Shown piece by piece: positions 52,159 through 60,787 of a DNA stretch of 64,000 bases. Under the pieces are notes generated by a model, which worked only from the letters and a program-made list of their open reading frames with translations, did not search any database and was not told the origin of the DNA. Within the stretch, counting starts at the first letter, position 1, and every line of letters begins with the position of its first letter. This DNA is from Clostridiales bacterium UBA3758 (GTDB taxonomy: Bacteria; Bacillota; Clostridia; Oscillospirales; Oscillospiraceae). A program made the translations under genes and the position numbers. The stretch covers positions 1-64,000 of the forward strand of contig DFGE01000015.1 in assembly GCA_002371675.1 (NCBI GenBank), in the 5' to 3' direction.

Positions 52159-52308
52159 TAAAAAGCTTTAGAAAGATTTCCGAGACAGAATTGCGCCAGA
52201 CGAGGCGGCGGCCGCAGAGCATAATGGAGATATATGGTCAAGGCCGCCAACGAAGTATGTCACAATTCTGGCCGGAAAGAATCAAAGCTTTTTATCAGGT
52301 ATTAGTAT
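52145..52308. mobile_element. MITE-like inverted-repeat element
   Basis: About 50-bp imperfect terminal inverted repeats (ATACTAACACCTAATAAAAAGC at the left, continued by CTTT...TTTCCG...CAGAATTG, mirrored at the right ending ATTAGTAT) around a GC-rich centre with no reading frame. The arms overlap the stop codons of both flanking convergent genes. Shape suggests a non-autonomous insertion or a very large bidirectional terminator. Confidence 0.6.
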
Positions 52309-52424
52309 TACGCCGCTTCCTCCTCCGACTCCATGGAATCGTAATAGTCGCTCTCGCTGCTGAACAGGACGTAACGCCCGTCCACATAGCCGCAGTATCC
52401 GCTTCCCGTGTAATAGCCTTTCAT
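52308..52424 (-). CDS. Small Gly/Tyr-rich protein (38 aa)
   Basis: A 38-aa protein, MKGYYTGSGYCGYVDGRYVL then FSSESDYYDSMESEEEAA. GGAGG lies 7-8 bases before the ATG at 52424, and TATAAT lies just upstream on the same strand. It resembles short tyrosine-rich proteins of unknown function seen in Clostridia, a comparison made from memory. The stop codon is supplied at the right tip of the MITE-like element. Too short for many gene callers. Confidence 0.6.
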   Translation of the reverse strand: MKGYYTGSGYCGYVDGRYVLFSSESDYYDSMESEEEAA

Positions 52425-52538
52425 ATAGTATCCCTCCCTGTTTTTTCTGTCCCTATTATAATAGAAAACATGTCCCGAAAATTTCCCTGTATCTGCGGCC
52501 GGGCTTCGCATTTACAGATTCCATAATTATTAAAAATC

Positions 52539-52571
52539 AGCCCGTCTCTCCAACATCCGGAGAGACGGGCT
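52539..52571 (-). terminator. Terminator of the GH53 gene
   Basis: 13-bp stem AGCCCGTCTCTCC / GGAGAGACGGGCT, then GATTTTTAAT on the minus strand. It lies 117 bases past the GH53 stop; the intervening bases 52572-52687 hold no gene. Confidence 0.82.
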
Positions 52572-52687
52572 GAAATGCTATATATGCGCTGTCGAGATAG
52601 AAAATCGGAAAGCGATGCGGGGATAGACCTCATTCCGGATGGAACGGCGGTCAGCCTTGGCGGAATCCGTCTGCGCTTCTGCCGCTC

Positions 52688-54628
52688 TCAGCCCAGGAAG
52701 TTCAGCGCGGCGGCGTCGATCTTGCCCCAGGCGCCGGAGCCCTTGCCGCCCGTTTTCACCGCGACGCCGACAGTGATCTGCTGCCCTTCGCGGCATGAGA
52801 AGCGGAGCTCGGCCGTGTCCCAGTTGCCGTAGGAGCTGATCGTGAGCGGCGCGGAGGCGGCCTCCTGCCCGTCCACAAGCACATAGGCGCGCAGCTCCTG
52901 ATCCACACAGTCCCCGCCCATAACGGAGACCGTGAAGCGGTATTCGCCGCCGAGGGACGCGGCAAGCTCCTGCTCAATGGCAAAATCGACCCGGTTCTGC
53001 GTGCTGCTCCAGAAGTGCATGTGCCAACTGCCGTCCAGCGAGTCCGTCGCCTTTTGCTCAACAAAAAGCTCGTCCGCCGTGCCCCTGTTGATGAGCCGCC
53101 AGGGCTCCAGAACGCCGGTCTCAAAGTCGCCGTTCGTGAGCAGGTTCGCGTCCACGATCTCGACGGTCGCGGAGACGGGCTTACCCCCGGCTGTTCCGCT
53201 GACGGTGTATACTGCCGCGCCAGCGCGCTGCATCGCGGCGAGCTCCTCGGCGGAGACCTCCCAGCTCACGGGGACATCCTGCCGGGAATTGTCCGTCATC
53301 ACGGCTTCGACAGTCCCGGGCAGGACGATCTCCTCGCCCACGCCGAACTGCAGCGCAGCGTCGAGCACGCTGTCTGTCGTGACGGCGGGGGAGTTGCCTT
53401 CCCGCACGAGTGTGAAGACCTTGAGCGACTCCAGCGGCGTGCCGTTCGACAGGAAGAAGGCCTGGTTATCCACGGCGCAGCCGCCGTAGTATTTCCCGGC
53501 GTCCTCCGGGTCATAACTCCCGGCGCACTGCTTGGCCCAACCGGAGCCGTACTGCTCCCAGAGCGCCTCGTTCTCCGCAAAGCTGCTCTGCCCCACGCTG
53601 ATCCAGGTGCCCTCCCAGTAGCAGACGCCGAGCCCGCCCTCGGCCTCGGCCACCGCCGCGATCACGTCGCGCACGGCGTTGGCCTGCCCCTGGGGCGTGA
53701 AGGGATAGCCCGCGATGCGCTCGTCGCCCGCGCCGACGGTGTTGCCGGAGAAATCCGTGTCCTCCGGCGTGTAGGCATAGGAGGTCTCGAGCACCATCAC
53801 GCGCTTGCCGTAGCTCCGGGCGATTTCGCTGAGCACGGCGCGGAGATTCTCCAGCGTCCCATGCCAGTAGGGATAGTAGGAGCTGCCGAATACGTCGTAG
53901 TCCACGCCGTAGTAGGCGAGCTTCGAGGCGTAATCCCGGTAGCTTTCAGCCTTCTCGGGGCTGGTGAAGTGGACGGCCACGAGCGCGCCGGGACAGACTT
54001 CACGCACGGCGCGGGAGCCTGCCTGCATGAGCTCTGCGATCGCCGTCCAGCCGGTCTCGCCGCAGAGCGAACCGTTGGTCTCGTTGCCGATCTGCACCAT
54101 GGCAACCTCGCCGCCCGCGGCGAGGATGGTCTCCAGGCTCTCCGCCGTATAGGCGTAGAGCTTCGCCGCCTTTTCCTCCGGCTCGAGCTCCGCCCAGGCC
54201 TTGGGCACCATCTGCTTGGAGGGATCCGCCCAGAAGTCCGAGTAGTGGAAATCGACGATCAGCTTCAGCCCCGCCGCCTGCGCCCGCCGGCCGATCTCGG
54301 CGGCCAGCGCCGCGTCGCAGTTGCCGCCGCCGTAGGAATTGCCCGAGGAGTCATAGGGGTCGTTCCAGACGCGCACGCGGATATGCGTGATCCCGGCACG
54401 GGCGAGCACGGCGAAGACGTCCGCCTCCTTGCCGGAAAAGTCCCTGTATACGACGCCGCTGGCCTCCAGCGAGGGGACGGAGGACGCATCCATGCCGAAG
54501 ATGAAGTCCTCCGGCAGACCGTCCACTTTGTGGACGTAGAGGGTGTCGCTCGTGATCTGCTTCGCGCCGCAGCCGGAGAGCAGGGCTGCGAGCAGCAGGA
54601 CGGCGAGCGCAAGGGCAAGTTTTCTCAT
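52688..54628 (-). CDS. GH53 endo-beta-1,4-galactanase lipoprotein
   Basis: A 646-aa exported lipoprotein (signal LALALAVLLLAALLSGC, lipid-anchored Cys20). GH53 barrel at about residues 40-400: acid/base Glu in IGNETNGS (E183) and nucleophile Glu in VMVLETSYAY (E281), with RVRVWNDPYDS typical of the family. Then a bacterial Ig-like domain (VPVSWEVSAEELAAMQRAGAAVYTV style, about 430-500) and a CBM61-like galactan-binding domain (NGDFETGVLEPW to the end). It cuts arabinogalactan or pectic galactan at the cell surface; the products would suit the GH2 enzyme encoded at 38660. Confidence 0.92.
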   Translation of the reverse strand: MRKLALALAVLLLAALLSGCGAKQITSDTLYVHKVDGLPEDFIFGMDASSVPSLEASGVVYRDFSGKEADVFAVLARAGITHIRVRVWNDPYDSSGNSYGGGNCDAALAAEIGRRAQAAGLKLIVDFHYSDFWADPSKQMVPKAWAELEPEEKAAKLYAYTAESLETILAAGGEVAMVQIGNETNGSLCGETGWTAIAELMQAGSRAVREVCPGALVAVHFTSPEKAESYRDYASKLAYYGVDYDVFGSSYYPYWHGTLENLRAVLSEIARSYGKRVMVLETSYAYTPEDTDFSGNTVGAGDERIAGYPFTPQGQANAVRDVIAAVAEAEGGLGVCYWEGTWISVGQSSFAENEALWEQYGSGWAKQCAGSYDPEDAGKYYGGCAVDNQAFFLSNGTPLESLKVFTLVREGNSPAVTTDSVLDAALQFGVGEEIVLPGTVEAVMTDNSRQDVPVSWEVSAEELAAMQRAGAAVYTVSGTAGGKPVSATVEIVDANLLTNGDFETGVLEPWRLINRGTADELFVEQKATDSLDGSWHMHFWSSTQNRVDFAIEQELAASLGGEYRFTVSVMGGDCVDQELRAYVLVDGQEAASAPLTISSYGNWDTAELRFSCREGQQITVGVAVKTGGKGSGAWGKIDAAALNFLG

Positions 54629-54721
54629 GGCGTGAGCCTCCCAAGGATAAAATCAGGTTTTTCGTAGCGTTTTCCGCCCGCCGCACGGGCGGCGTAAAGC
54701 GCTGCCGGATGATTCTATCTG

Positions 54722-54773
54722 CAGTATAGCACAGATCCCGCGGCTTGACAAAGCCCGAGACAGCGTGTACCAT
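54722..54773. promoter_or_regulatory. Divergent promoters sharing one -35 region
   Basis: Plus strand: TTGACA (54745-54750), 17-bp spacer, TACCAT (54768-54773), for the GH13 gene. Minus strand: TTGTCA (54751-54746), 17-bp spacer, TATACT (54727-54722) with a TGC extension, for the GH53 gene. The two -35 boxes occupy the same bases, so polymerase can bind only one at a time. Confidence 0.8.
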
Positions 54774-54808
54774 CGGATTCAGAACTAAAAAACAAGGGGG
54801 ATGCGGGA

Positions 54809-56446
54809 ATGAAGAAGATGCTTGCCCTGATGCTTGCCGCGCTGCTCCTGGCAGGGCTGCTCTCCGGCTGTGGGAAGTCGGCTCCGGCTGCGGAACCGGC
54901 CGCGGCGGAGAACCCGGCGCCGAAGGAAGCCGCCGATGCGAAGGAACTCGCCGTCGCCGGCCCGGAGGCCGTCTACAGTCCGGATGCGGCGGACAATGCC
55001 CGCGTGTTCTATGAGATTTTCGTCGGCTCCTTCTCAGACTCCGATGGCGACGGGATCGGCGATCTGCGCGGCATCATCAACCGCTTCGACTATCTCAACG
55101 ACGGCGACCCCAACTCCGGGCGCAGTCTGGGGATCGGAGGGATCTGGCTCAGCCCCATCTTCCTCTCTCCGTCCTACCACAAGTACGACGTTACGGACTA
55201 TTACACGATCGACCCGCTATTCGGCACGGAGGAGGACCTGAAGGAGCTCGCCGACCTCTGCGAAGCGCGCAACGTCAAGCTCATCCTCGATCTTCCGCTC
55301 AACCACAGCGGCGCGCAGAACCAGTGGTTTGCCGACTTCAAGGCGGCGCACCGCGCCGGGGATATCAGCAGCCCCTGGTACGATTTCTACAGCTGGTGCG
55401 GAGCGGAGGAGAATCTCCCCGGCGTCTGGCAGGGTATCCCCGGCAGCGGCGAGCGCTATGAATGCAATTTCTCACCCGATATGCCGGAGTTCAACTTCGA
55501 CAACGACGACGTGCGGCAGGAGATGCTGAACATCGCAAAGTATTACCTCGAGCTCGGGATAGACGGCTTCCGCTTCGACGCGGCCAAGTACGTCTACTTC
55601 GGCGATAACGCCCGCAGCGCGGACTTCTGGCTCTGGTACACCGGCGAGCTGCGCGCGATCAAGCCGGAGATCTACATGGTGGCAGAGGTTTGGGACAACG
55701 ACGCGACCACGGATCTCTACTATCCGGCGCTCAACTGCTTCAACTTCACCATGGCCGCGGCCGAGGGGAAGATCGCCAGGGCGGCGCACGGCAAGAGCGG
55801 CTATGGGTATTCGAGTTATGTGCAGGACTACCTGGAACGCGTGACAGCTCTGCGCGCCGACGCGCTGCTGCTGCCCTTCGTCTCCAACCATGATATGGAC
55901 CGCGCCGCCGGCTTTGTGACCGTCTCGAGCGGGGCGATGCGGATGGCGGCGAATCTCTACCTGCTCGGCCCCGGCTCCCCCTTCCTCTATTACGGGGAGG
56001 AGCTCGGCGTACGCGGCAGCCGCGGCGCATCGAACACCGACGCCAACCGCCGCCTCGCCATGCCCTGGGGAGACGGCGATACGGTGCGCGACCCCGAGGG
56101 CAGCAGCTACGGCCACGAGGGCGAGATCCCGGCCACCGAGCAGATGCTCGACGCGGACAGCCTCTACAGCTACTATAAGCTGCTGATCCGGGTCCGCGCG
56201 GCCAACCCCGAGATCGTCCTGGGGCGCTATGAGGCGCTGGAGATCCCGGACACGAAGCTGGTGGCCTTCGTCTCGAGCTGGGAAGGGAAGAGCGTGTGCG
56301 TCATCCATAACGCCGGAATGCGCGACGAGCGCATCGCGCTGCCGGAGGGCTTCGCGTCCGTCTCCGTCTGCGTCGGCAGGGGAGAGGCCGTGATCGAAAA
56401 CGGCGAGCTCGTGATCCCCGCTCAGACGAGCGTCATCCTGCGCTGA
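54809..56446 (+). CDS. GH13 alpha-amylase-family lipoprotein
   Basis: A 545-aa exported lipoprotein (MKKMLALMLAALLLAGLLSGC, lipid Cys21). GH13 motifs are intact: nucleophile Asp in FRFDAAKY (D257), acid/base Glu in MVAEVWDN (E293) and Asp in SNHDMDR (D362); DGDGIGDLRGI and a VYSPDAADNARVFYEIFVGSF start point to the oligo-1,6-glucosidase/neopullulanase-like subgroups with a calcium site. It degrades starch-like glucans at the surface. It has its own near-consensus promoter and terminator, divergent from the GH53 gene. Confidence 0.9.
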   Translation: MKKMLALMLAALLLAGLLSGCGKSAPAAEPAAAENPAPKEAADAKELAVAGPEAVYSPDAADNARVFYEIFVGSFSDSDGDGIGDLRGIINRFDYLNDGDPNSGRSLGIGGIWLSPIFLSPSYHKYDVTDYYTIDPLFGTEEDLKELADLCEARNVKLILDLPLNHSGAQNQWFADFKAAHRAGDISSPWYDFYSWCGAEENLPGVWQGIPGSGERYECNFSPDMPEFNFDNDDVRQEMLNIAKYYLELGIDGFRFDAAKYVYFGDNARSADFWLWYTGELRAIKPEIYMVAEVWDNDATTDLYYPALNCFNFTMAAAEGKIARAAHGKSGYGYSSYVQDYLERVTALRADALLLPFVSNHDMDRAAGFVTVSSGAMRMAANLYLLGPGSPFLYYGEELGVRGSRGASNTDANRRLAMPWGDGDTVRDPEGSSYGHEGEIPATEQMLDADSLYSYYKLLIRVRAANPEIVLGRYEALEIPDTKLVAFVSSWEGKSVCVIHNAGMRDERIALPEGFASVSVCVGRGEAVIENGELVIPAQTSVILR

Positions 56447-56492
56447 AGAAAATGATCCGCCGGCTTCATTCGAAGCCGGCGGATCATTTTCT
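56447..56492. terminator. Bidirectional strong terminator
   Basis: 21-bp perfect stem centred on ATCCGCCGGCTTC with a 4-base loop, A-tract on one side and T-tract on the other. It serves the GH13 gene and the convergent surface protein gene. Confidence 0.92.
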
Positions 56493-56503
56493 GTCGGTTA
56501 TGA

Positions 56504-57721
56504 TTATCTGCGGCGTCTCTTCACGATGCCGTTGATGAGCACGCCGAGCAGCACGAGCACCAGGAAACCGCTGATCCCGCAGAGGATCGTGGTCATCATA
56601 GCGGGGTTGATCTTCTGCGCAAGATCCTGGAAGGGGACAGCTTTCTCCGGCTCCACATACTGCAGCGGCCGGGTGGTCTTGTAGCCGCAGACCCTGCAGG
56701 TGCCGGTCTCCTCGCCGGCAGCGTCCTTCGTGGCCTCGCGGGTCACGATCCAGCGCATCTCGTGCTCGCCTTCTTCGCTTACCTCCTTGCAGTCCTTATC
56801 CGTGCAGGCGCGCCAGTGCTTCTCCTTGTCCATGCTCCAGTCCGCCGAGAAGTTGTGCGTGGGCGTAGGGCTCGGGGAGGGCGTGGGCTTCGCGCTGGGG
56901 CTGGGACTCGGGGAGGGAGAGGGCGAGGGCGACGGGGAGGGCGACGGGCTCGGGCTCGGCTCCGGCTCCGGCGTCGCGGTGGGCTCCGGCTCCTCATGCC
57001 GCACGGTGATCAGCGCGAAGTTCGACTTGGCGTAGCTGATCTTGTCCACGCTGTAGAAATAGCACTGCAGACGCCAGCCGTCGAGCGCGAGGGGGATGTT
57101 GCGCAGGAACAGCCGGTCGGAATCCTGCCCCTCGACGATCAGGCCGGGGAAGTGGTTCTGCACGTCAACGTCGTTGGAGAGATATACAGTCTCCTGATCG
57201 GGCGAGAGCAGGACCCAGTCATAGGACGCGGTATACATCGAGCTCACCACGAAAGAGGCCCATCCGCCCGGATCGACGATCTCGTCGCCGGGAGATTTGA
57301 TGGCGATGGGAGCCCAGATCTCCGCCTGGTAGACGCGGGAGAGCGTGGCATACCTGCAGTCCCCCGAGATGGTGGTGGTGACGGCGCCGCCGCTGTTGTT
57401 GATATAGCCGTCCGCCGTGGGGGAGAAGACGTTGTCCGCCTCCGCCTCATAGGAGACCACGAGCGTGTACTGCCCGGTACCGAACTGCGAGGTCACCTTG
57501 CTGCCGTCTGCCGCGTACCAGCTCACGTCCGTGATGTGATAGCCCGTGCCGCTGCAGGTGACGGACACGTATTGCAGCTCCATCAGCGCTACCGGCGGGT
57601 AGTTGAGGGAGCAGAGCACATGCTCGATCACCTTGCCTGCCGCCGCACTGACCGGGAAGGCCAGAAGCAGCGTCACGCACATGCACAGGCACAGGATCAA
57701 CGCACCGATTCGTTTGACCAT
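56504..57721 (-). CDS. Exported Pro/Ser-repeat surface protein, unknown function
   Basis: About 405 aa. Signal peptide (ALILCLCMCVTLLLAFPVSAAA), then a beta-rich region of about 215 aa with Ig-like features, a proline/serine spacer of more than 10 PS units (about residues 255-295) rich in repeats prone to length change, a short domain with Cys pairs (HWRACTDKDCKEVSE; TGTCRVCGYKTTR) resembling repeat units of Firmicute cell-surface proteins, and a C-terminal membrane helix followed by KRRRR. So it is a wall-spanning membrane-anchored protein. I cannot name a function. The start may be ATG 57721 or GTG 57730. Confidence 0.7.
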   Translation of the reverse strand: MVKRIGALILCLCMCVTLLLAFPVSAAAGKVIEHVLCSLNYPPVALMELQYVSVTCSGTGYHITDVSWYAADGSKVTSQFGTGQYTLVVSYEAEADNVFSPTADGYINNSGGAVTTTISGDCRYATLSRVYQAEIWAPIAIKSPGDEIVDPGGWASFVVSSMYTASYDWVLLSPDQETVYLSNDVDVQNHFPGLIVEGQDSDRLFLRNIPLALDGWRLQCYFYSVDKISYAKSNFALITVRHEEPEPTATPEPEPSPSPSPSPSPSPSPSPSPSPSAKPTPSPSPTPTHNFSADWSMDKEKHWRACTDKDCKEVSEEGEHEMRWIVTREATKDAAGEETGTCRVCGYKTTRPLQYVEPEKAVPFQDLAQKINPAMMTTILCGISGFLVLVLLGVLINGIVKRRRR

Positions 57722-57763
57722 GGATCTCACCGCCCCTGAAAAATGACAAATTTTGATATAATA

Positions 57764-57792
57764 ATTATAATCTGTTTCTTTAGCAGGGTCAA
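57764..57792 (-). promoter_or_regulatory. Promoter of the surface protein gene
   Basis: On the minus strand TTGACC (57792-57787), 17-bp spacer, TATAAT (57769-57764), about 40 bases before the start codon. Confidence 0.8.
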
Positions 57793-57849
57793 GGGTAAAT
57801 GTTGTAATTATGTAAGAATTACAGCCGCCCTAACACAAGATGTTGTTCC

Positions 57850-57878
57850 TTGCACTTTGCTGCGCATCGCGCTATAAT
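57850..57878 (+). promoter_or_regulatory. Promoter of the mnmG operon
   Basis: TTGCAC (57850-57855), 17-bp spacer, TATAAT (57873-57878), 27 bases before the mnmG start. Confidence 0.8.
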
Positions 57879-57905
57879 AAACTGATACTGTCTGGGAGAA
57901 GAAGC

Positions 57906-59777
57906 ATGAAAACATATCAGGCTGGAACATGTGATATTGCGGTGATCGGCGCGGGGCATGCCGGAATTGAGGCGGCCCTCGCGGCGGCGCGCCTCGGGAT
58001 GGAGACGCTGTGCTTCACGGTGAATCTCGACAGCGTGGGCAACATGCCCTGCAACCCCGCCATCGGCGGCACCGGTAAGGGCCACCTCGTGCGCGAGCTC
58101 GACGCGCTGGGCGGCGAGATGGCGAAGGCCGCCGACAAGGCCTGCATCCAGTACAGGATGCTGAACCTCGGCAAGGGGCCGGCGGTACACTCGCTGCGCG
58201 CCCAGGCCGACCGGCGGCGCTATCAGGAGATCATGAAGCAGACCCTCGAGCGGCAGGAGCATCTGCACCTCAAGCAGGCAGAGATCGTGTCGATCGGCGT
58301 GGAAGAGGGGCGCGTGTGCTCCGTTACGACGCACACCGGCGCCGTCTGGCGCTGCCGCGCGGTCATCATCGCCTCCGGCACCTATCTCGCCGGGAGGACC
58401 ATCGTGGGCGAGGTCCTGCGCGACTCGGGGCCGGACGGTCTCGCCGCGGCCACGACCCTGGCGGGCGAGCTGCGCGAGCTGGGACTGCGGATGCGCCGCT
58501 TCAAGACCGGCACGCCGCCGCGCGTCAACGCCCGGACGGTGGATTTCGATAAAATGGAGCTGCAGCGCGGGGACGAGGAGCCGGAGGCCTTTTCCTTTTC
58601 AACGGAGGAGCCGCCGGAAAACCGCGCCGTCTGCTACCTCACCTATACCAACGAGCGCACGCACGCCATCATCCGCGCCGCTCTCGACCGCAGCCCGATT
58701 TACACCGGGGTGATCGAGGGCGTCGGCCCGCGTTACTGCCCGAGCATCGAGACCAAGGTGATGACCTTCCCGGACAAAACGCGGCACCAGCTCTTTGTCG
58801 AGCCCATGGGGCTCAACACCGAGGAGCTCTACATCCAGGGCTTCTCCTCCTCCATGCCGGAGGAGGTTCAGGTCGAGATGCTGCACACGATCCCCGGGCT
58901 GGAGCATGCGGAGATGACCCGCTGCGCCTACGCCATCGAATATGACTGCATCGACCCCACCGAGCTCTACGCGACACTCGAATGCAAGAAGATCGCCGGG
59001 CTCTACGGCGCGGGGCAGTTCAACGGCTCCTCCGGCTATGAGGAGGCTGCCGCGCAGGGCTTCGTCGCGGGCGTGAACGCCGTGCGCAGGCTGCGCGGGG
59101 AGGAGCCCTTTATCCTCCGCCGCAGCGACGGCTATATCGGCACGCTCATAGACGACCTCGTGACCAAGGGCACCAACGAGCCCTACCGCATGATGACCTC
59201 CCGCAGCGAGTACCGCTTGCTCCACCGGCAGGACAACGCCGACGAGCGCCTCAGCGCCATGGGGCGCAGGCTCGGGCTTGTGAGCGAGGAGGAATACCGC
59301 AGGGTACAGGAAAAATACGCCGCTGTGGAGGAGGAGCTGAGACGCCTGGAACGCACGCATCTCGCCCCCTCGGACGCGCTGAACGCGCTGCTCGAAGAAA
59401 AGGGCACGGCGCCGCTGAGCTCCGGGGCGAGCCTCGCGGATCTTCTGCGCCGCCCGCAGCTGACGACGGCGGATCTCGCCCCCTTTGACCCCGAGCGGCC
59501 GCCGCTGCCGCGCGCCGTGCGCCGGGAGGCGGAGATCCGCCTCAAGTACGAGGGCTATATCCGCCGCCAGCTCAGGCAGGTGGAGGAATTCGCCCGCCTG
59601 GAGGAAAAGCCGCTGCCCGCCGATCTCGACTACGCTGCCATCCCCGGCCTGCGGCTCGAGGCGCGGGAGAAGCTGCAGAGAATCCGTCCCGCAAACTTCG
59701 GCCAGGCGGGGCGCATCTCCGGCGTCTCCCCGGCGGATCTGTCGGTGCTGATGATCGCAGTGGAGAACAGGAAATGA
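57906..59777 (+). CDS. mnmG: tRNA U34 carboxymethylaminomethyl modification enzyme MnmG (GidA)
   Basis: A 623-aa FAD enzyme that with MnmE installs cmnm5 on wobble U34. FAD-binding IGAGHAGIEAALAAARLG, NPAIGGTGKGHLVRELDALGG, the catalytic GPRYCPSIETK and DDLVTKGTNEPYRMMTSRSEYRL are all diagnostic, and length is normal. The ATG at 57906 has GGGAG ahead; an upstream TTG lies in the promoter. It overlaps mnmA by 4 bases, pairing two enzymes that act on the same nucleotide. Confidence 0.97.
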   Translation: MKTYQAGTCDIAVIGAGHAGIEAALAAARLGMETLCFTVNLDSVGNMPCNPAIGGTGKGHLVRELDALGGEMAKAADKACIQYRMLNLGKGPAVHSLRAQADRRRYQEIMKQTLERQEHLHLKQAEIVSIGVEEGRVCSVTTHTGAVWRCRAVIIASGTYLAGRTIVGEVLRDSGPDGLAAATTLAGELRELGLRMRRFKTGTPPRVNARTVDFDKMELQRGDEEPEAFSFSTEEPPENRAVCYLTYTNERTHAIIRAALDRSPIYTGVIEGVGPRYCPSIETKVMTFPDKTRHQLFVEPMGLNTEELYIQGFSSSMPEEVQVEMLHTIPGLEHAEMTRCAYAIEYDCIDPTELYATLECKKIAGLYGAGQFNGSSGYEEAAAQGFVAGVNAVRRLRGEEPFILRRSDGYIGTLIDDLVTKGTNEPYRMMTSRSEYRLLHRQDNADERLSAMGRRLGLVSEEEYRRVQEKYAAVEEELRRLERTHLAPSDALNALLEEKGTAPLSSGASLADLLRRPQLTTADLAPFDPERPPLPRAVRREAEIRLKYEGYIRRQLRQVEEFARLEEKPLPADLDYAAIPGLRLEAREKLQRIRPANFGQAGRISGVSPADLSVLMIAVENRK

Positions 59778-60787
59778 AGATCGTATTGGGCTTTTCCGGC
59801 GGGGTCGATTCCGCCGTGAGTGCAGTGCTGCTGCAGAAGGCGGGGCACGAGGTCGCCGCCTGCTATCTTGACAACACAACGGACGAGGCGCGCCGCGAGG
59901 CGGAGAGCGCAGCGGCCGCCATGGGTCTGCCGCTGCACGTGCTGGACGTGAAGGCCGAACTGGAACGCGAGGTCTGCAGCCGCTTCGAGGAGGCATATCG
60001 CCGCGGCGAGACGCCGAACCCCTGCGTGCTCTGCAATCCTCTCGTCAAATTCCGGAAGCTCCTCGCCCTCGCGGACGAGCTGGGCTGCGAGGCCGTGGCC
60101 ACCGGGCACTACGCCCGCTGGGAAAACGGCGAGATCCGGAAGGGACGCCCCGAGAACGACCAGAGCTATATGCTCTGCCGCCTGACGCGCAAGCAGGCCG
60201 CGCGCGTGCGCTTTCCCCTGGGGAGATACGCCAAAACGGAGGTGCGCGCCCTGGCGGAGCAATTCGCCCTGCCCGCCGCGCACAAGCCGGACAGCATGGA
60301 GATCTGCTTTATCCCCGACAAGGACTATGTCGGCTGGCTCTCACGGCGCGGCGAACTCCCCGGCCCGGGCGATTTCGTCTTCCACGGCGAGGTCGTGGGG
60401 CGGCACGAGGGAATCGTGCGCTACACGGTCGGCCAGCGCCGGCCGGGGCTGATCGACGGGCGGAAGATCTACATCTCCCGCATCGACGCGAAAACGAACC
60501 GCATCGAGCTCGCCCTCTGGGAGGAGCTGTTCAAGACCGAGGTGCTCGCGAAGGACTCCAACTGGCTCATCGAGCCGCCCGTGCAGCCCTTCCGCGCGAG
60601 TGTGCGCGTGCGCCACACCAAGTGGGAGACGCCCGCCTGCACCGTCTATCCGCAGGGCGACCGGGTGCGCATCGTGTGCGACGAGCCCGTGCGCGCCCCG
60701 GCGGCGGGCCAGGCCGCGGCCCTCTACGACGGCGAGCGTCTCATCGGCGGCGGCACAATCATGACTGACAACGGAGAAACGCTATGA
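59774..60787 (+). CDS. mnmA: tRNA 2-thiouridylase MnmA
   Basis: A 337-aa ATP-dependent enzyme that puts sulfur on C2 of U34. PP-loop GFSGGVDSAVSA at the N-terminus, catalytic Cys in TPNPCVLCN (about 95) and second Cys in MEICFIPD (about 178), ATGHYAR and VGQRRPGL. Slightly short for the family (usually 350-370). It starts inside the mnmG stop (ATGA). Clustering with mnmG would balance the two halves of cmnm5s2U synthesis. Confidence 0.95.
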   Translation: MKIVLGFSGGVDSAVSAVLLQKAGHEVAACYLDNTTDEARREAESAAAAMGLPLHVLDVKAELEREVCSRFEEAYRRGETPNPCVLCNPLVKFRKLLALADELGCEAVATGHYARWENGEIRKGRPENDQSYMLCRLTRKQAARVRFPLGRYAKTEVRALAEQFALPAAHKPDSMEICFIPDKDYVGWLSRRGELPGPGDFVFHGEVVGRHEGIVRYTVGQRRPGLIDGRKIYISRIDAKTNRIELALWEELFKTEVLAKDSNWLIEPPVQPFRASVRVRHTKWETPACTVYPQGDRVRIVCDEPVRAPAAGQAAALYDGERLIGGGTIMTDNGETL

